Source: an uncultured Opitutaceae bacterium
Lineage (GTDB): Bacteria; Verrucomicrobiota; Verrucomicrobiia; Opitutales; Opitutaceae
Assembly: GCA_937128785.1 (NCBI GenBank)
Contig: CAKZMS010000642.1
Location: 1 to 7,724 of the forward strand
Length of the DNA stretch: 7,724 bases
Direction: 5' to 3'
The notes under the pieces were generated by a model, which was given only the letters and a program-made list of their open reading frames with translations, was not told the DNA's origin and ran no database searches. A program made the translations under genes and the position numbers. Positions 6,048-7,724 of this stretch are shown here, in pieces (position 1 is the stretch's first letter; every line of letters starts with the position of its first letter).

Positions 6048-7025
6048 CTAGTCGCCATAACGAGCGCCGGTCGGATTATAGACTCCCTGCAGCGAGACGA
6101 AGGGATGGTTCCGAGTGCGCACCCGCAAGATGAAATGGGCGTAAAGCCCGTCCCGGTCGCGCACAAATAACAGGTAGTCCTCGCGGTGATCCCAATTCGG
6201 GTCATCTGCCTCGTAGCCCATACTGACCCTTCGTTGGTAACCTTCCGCCGGCGCTTCCTTGACAAACAACTGCCGGCGCAATTGCACCCCGCCGTCCGGG
6301 ACTTCAAACCGACACTGCCAATCGTAGCGACCGTCTTCCTGGGGCTCACCCGCCTCGACCGCGATCCGCATTGTGCCTTCGCCCGGCTCGGCGCCGTGGC
6401 GCGAGTAGGTAGAAAAGGCCACCTCGATGGGAGTTCCGTCCAACGACATGGCAATCGCTCCCGTGCTGACCGGAACAGTGATCGCGTCCTCCGGTTTGGG
6501 AATCAGTCGAAAAACCGCGGGGGAACCGGCCGTCGGCAGCGGTTGCTCATTCCGGCTCCGCAATTCCGTCGCGTAGTAATAGGTGCGATAGCCTTGTTCC
6601 TCCTGCCAGTAACCGGCCTCGTCCACATTCACGACCACGGCTCCCGCACGGCGTCCCGATACCTTGAAGCGACCTTTTTTGTCCGTGCGGACATTCTTCA
6701 ACTCCGTCCATCCCACAAACGGATACTCAAACGGATCCAAAACTTGATCGAACAAGGTCACCCGGACCGGAACATTCGCGAGCGGATTATCCTGTCCATC
6801 TTGCACCACGCCCCAGAAATCGGCCGGGGTCGCGACCGCAGCGCGGAGTTCTTCCTCCAGATTCGAAGCATCAAAAACCTCCAGAGTTTCGGGAATATCC
6901 CGATCAGTCATTCGTTGGATGAGTCTCACGTCCCGACTGTTGGAGGTATTGCGAGCACGATTGACGCACCCCGCGAGAATCACGGCGACGATCAGCCCCA
7001 GGCCAAGGATCAGCCAACTCTTCAT
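6048..7025 (-). CDS. Lipoprotein with a carboxypeptidase-regulatory-like (Ig-type) domain
   Basis: The 325-residue protein begins with MKSWLILGLGLIVAVILAGC, a lipoprotein signal with lipobox LAGC and lipidated C20. Residues about 70-145 look like a carboxypeptidase-regulatory/CNA-B-like beta-sandwich: FWGVVQDGQDNPLANVPVRV, then VRTDKKGRFKVSGRRAG and VVVNVDEAGYW. The remainder (about 165-325) is beta-rich and charged (for example REDYLLFVRDRDGLYAHFIL) and I do not recognise it. It should be anchored in the inner or outer membrane facing the periplasm. Its ATG overlaps the stop of the upstream hydrolase gene as ATGA (7025-7022), so the two are translationally coupled and probably work together. 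The function is unknown. There is no Shine-Dalgarno sequence. Confidence 0.8.
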   Translation of the reverse strand: MKSWLILGLGLIVAVILAGCVNRARNTSNSRDVRLIQRMTDRDIPETLEVFDASNLEEELRAAVATPADFWGVVQDGQDNPLANVPVRVTLFDQVLDPFEYPFVGWTELKNVRTDKKGRFKVSGRRAGAVVVNVDEAGYWQEEQGYRTYYYATELRSRNEQPLPTAGSPAVFRLIPKPEDAITVPVSTGAIAMSLDGTPIEVAFSTYSRHGAEPGEGTMRIAVEAGEPQEDGRYDWQCRFEVPDGGVQLRRQLFVKEAPAEGYQRRVSMGYEADDPNWDHREDYLLFVRDRDGLYAHFILRVRTRNHPFVSLQGVYNPTGARYGD

Positions 7026-7724
7026 TGGGCGAGGGAGTTGTGGCGAAGATTCATCAAATCCAGCAGCAGGTTGTAGTAGGGCAGCGTGTTCTGGGGATCA
7101 TCGCTCCACATCAGGATATGGCCCTTCCCGTGTTCGAAGGGCTTGCGGTCCATGGAAAACGACTCATGCACCACGCCTCGGGTCCGACTTTCGGCTCCCA
7201 GGGCATGGGTGCGGGCCCGAGCGACGTAAGCCATGGCCTCATGGGGATCGGTGACCGGCCGGGAAAAGAAGAATCCGTATTTCAGCCGAATACGTTCCCC
7301 TTCCGGTTGATCCGGACGATAAACATATCGCCGGGTCCAGGAGCGGAATGGCTTCGCCTCCTTTTGGAGGATATTCCAACCGAAGAACGTGACGTCACGC
7401 GGGTTGTAGAGCACATAGATCCGTTCATCGGTATCCGCCAGATAGCCTTCATAGCCCATCTCATCGGCGAATTCCGGCGTGTTGATATGGGCCATCGTCG
7501 GCAGCTTGAGGATATCCCGCTCGTCGAAGGCCTCCGCCGGGACCGCCGCCACCTGAAAAATGGCCTCCTCGATGTCCGCCCCCAACTTGATGGCCTCCAT
7601 CATCACAACATTTCCCAAGCTGTGCGCGGTCAGGTGAACCCGTTGTTCGGGGGGCAAGGTCGCCAGATAATCGAGGAGGACCGGGGCACATTTGTAGCCC
7701 CGATACTCACTCGTATTCAGTCCC
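7022..7724 (-). CDS. Serine alpha/beta hydrolase, C-terminal part (5' end outside window)
   Basis: The frame is open to the window edge (first complete codon 7723-7721), so the TTG at 7657 is internal and the true start is beyond the window. About 234 residues are visible. The nucleophile elbow is LTAHSLGN; its serine codon is at 7621-7619, with A-H-S-L-G in place of the common G-x-S-x-G, as in many lipase-like and DUF900-like hydrolases. A candidate acid is the aspartate in IYVLYNPRDVTF, at the end of a predicted strand. A candidate catalytic histidine lies in FEHGKGHILMW near the C-terminus, but its identity is uncertain. The visible region upstream (EYRGYKCAPVLLDYLATLP) is the helix normally preceding the elbow. 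Substrate and cell location cannot be told without the N-terminus. The stop codon overlaps the start of the downstream lipoprotein gene. Confidence 0.82.
   Translation of the reverse strand, partial: GLNTSEYRGYKCAPVLLDYLATLPPEQRVHLTAHSLGNVVMMEAIKLGADIEEAIFQVAAVPAEAFDERDILKLPTMAHINTPEFADEMGYEGYLADTDERIYVLYNPRDVTFFGWNILQKEAKPFRSWTRRYVYRPDQPEGERIRLKYGFFFSRPVTDPHEAMAYVARARTHALGAESRTRGVVHESFSMDRKPFEHGKGHILMWSDDPQNTLPYYNLLLDLMNLRHNSLAQ

Noticed and set aside
6024..6048. Short pairings (TTCAG/CTGAA and GGTT/AACC) at the symporter-lipoprotein convergence
   Set aside because: The stems are only 4-5 bases, overlap each other and have no T-run; they are expected by chance.
6186..7076. 296-codon open frame on the plus strand opposite the lipoprotein gene
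   Set aside because: It is long but Arg/His-rich without any motif, and the minus-strand lipoprotein has a clear lipobox, an Ig-like domain and an ATGA overlap with its neighbour.
1..7724. Mobile elements, CRISPR arrays, toxin-antitoxin or phage-defence genes
   Set aside because: No transposase, integrase, regularly spaced repeat, target-site duplication or defence-type domain is visible on either strand.

Overview
The window is about 7.7 kb of moderately GC-rich, gene-dense bacterial chromosome. It most resembles the Verrucomicrobiota/PVC group, possibly an Opitutaceae-like lineage. This is inferred from the gene mix: a secreted DUF1080 (3-keto-disaccharide hydrolase) protein, an SGLT-type sodium/sugar symporter, a multidomain protein ending in a cytochrome c domain, and a CxCG-type small cupin. 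None of the seven visible gene starts has a recognisable Shine-Dalgarno sequence. I see no insertion sequence, prophage, CRISPR array, tRNA or rRNA.

Layout. (1) Positions 1-527 (+) hold the C-terminal end of a protein with a class I cytochrome c domain. (2) Positions 531-3033 (-) hold four genes read right to left: a DUF4136 lipoprotein, gcvT, gcvH (ATGA overlap with gcvT) and a small cupin. This is a probable transcription unit with two glycine-cleavage-system proteins at its core; gcvP and lpd are not in the window. (3) Positions 3034-3191 are a divergent promoter region. (4) Positions 3192-3974 (+) encode a secreted DUF1080 protein. (5) Positions 3975-4374 are the longest stretch without a convincing gene. 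They contain a hairpin behind the DUF1080 gene, a short ORF (4023-4145) that looks coding, and nested inverted repeats (4184-4258) ahead of the symporter. (6) Positions 4375-6045 (+) encode the symporter, which keeps the residues lining the sugar and Na2 sites of SGLT proteins. (7) Positions 6048-7724 (-) hold a serine alpha/beta hydrolase, cut by the window edge, followed with an ATGA overlap by a lipoprotein with a carboxypeptidase-regulatory-like fold.

Function. The gcvT/gcvH pair serves one-carbon and glycine metabolism. The DUF1080 protein and the SGLT-type symporter together suggest breakdown of a glycoside in the periplasm or outside the cell, followed by sodium-driven sugar uptake. 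That link rests on adjacency and family knowledge, not on any shared regulatory element I could see. The hydrolase and lipoprotein are a translationally coupled pair of unknown substrate. Gene packing is very tight: the convergent pairs at 527/531 and 6045/6048 are 3 and 2 bases apart. Most of the window is ordinary housekeeping and sugar-metabolism DNA. The part most worth a second look is the 400-base region between the DUF1080 gene and the symporter.
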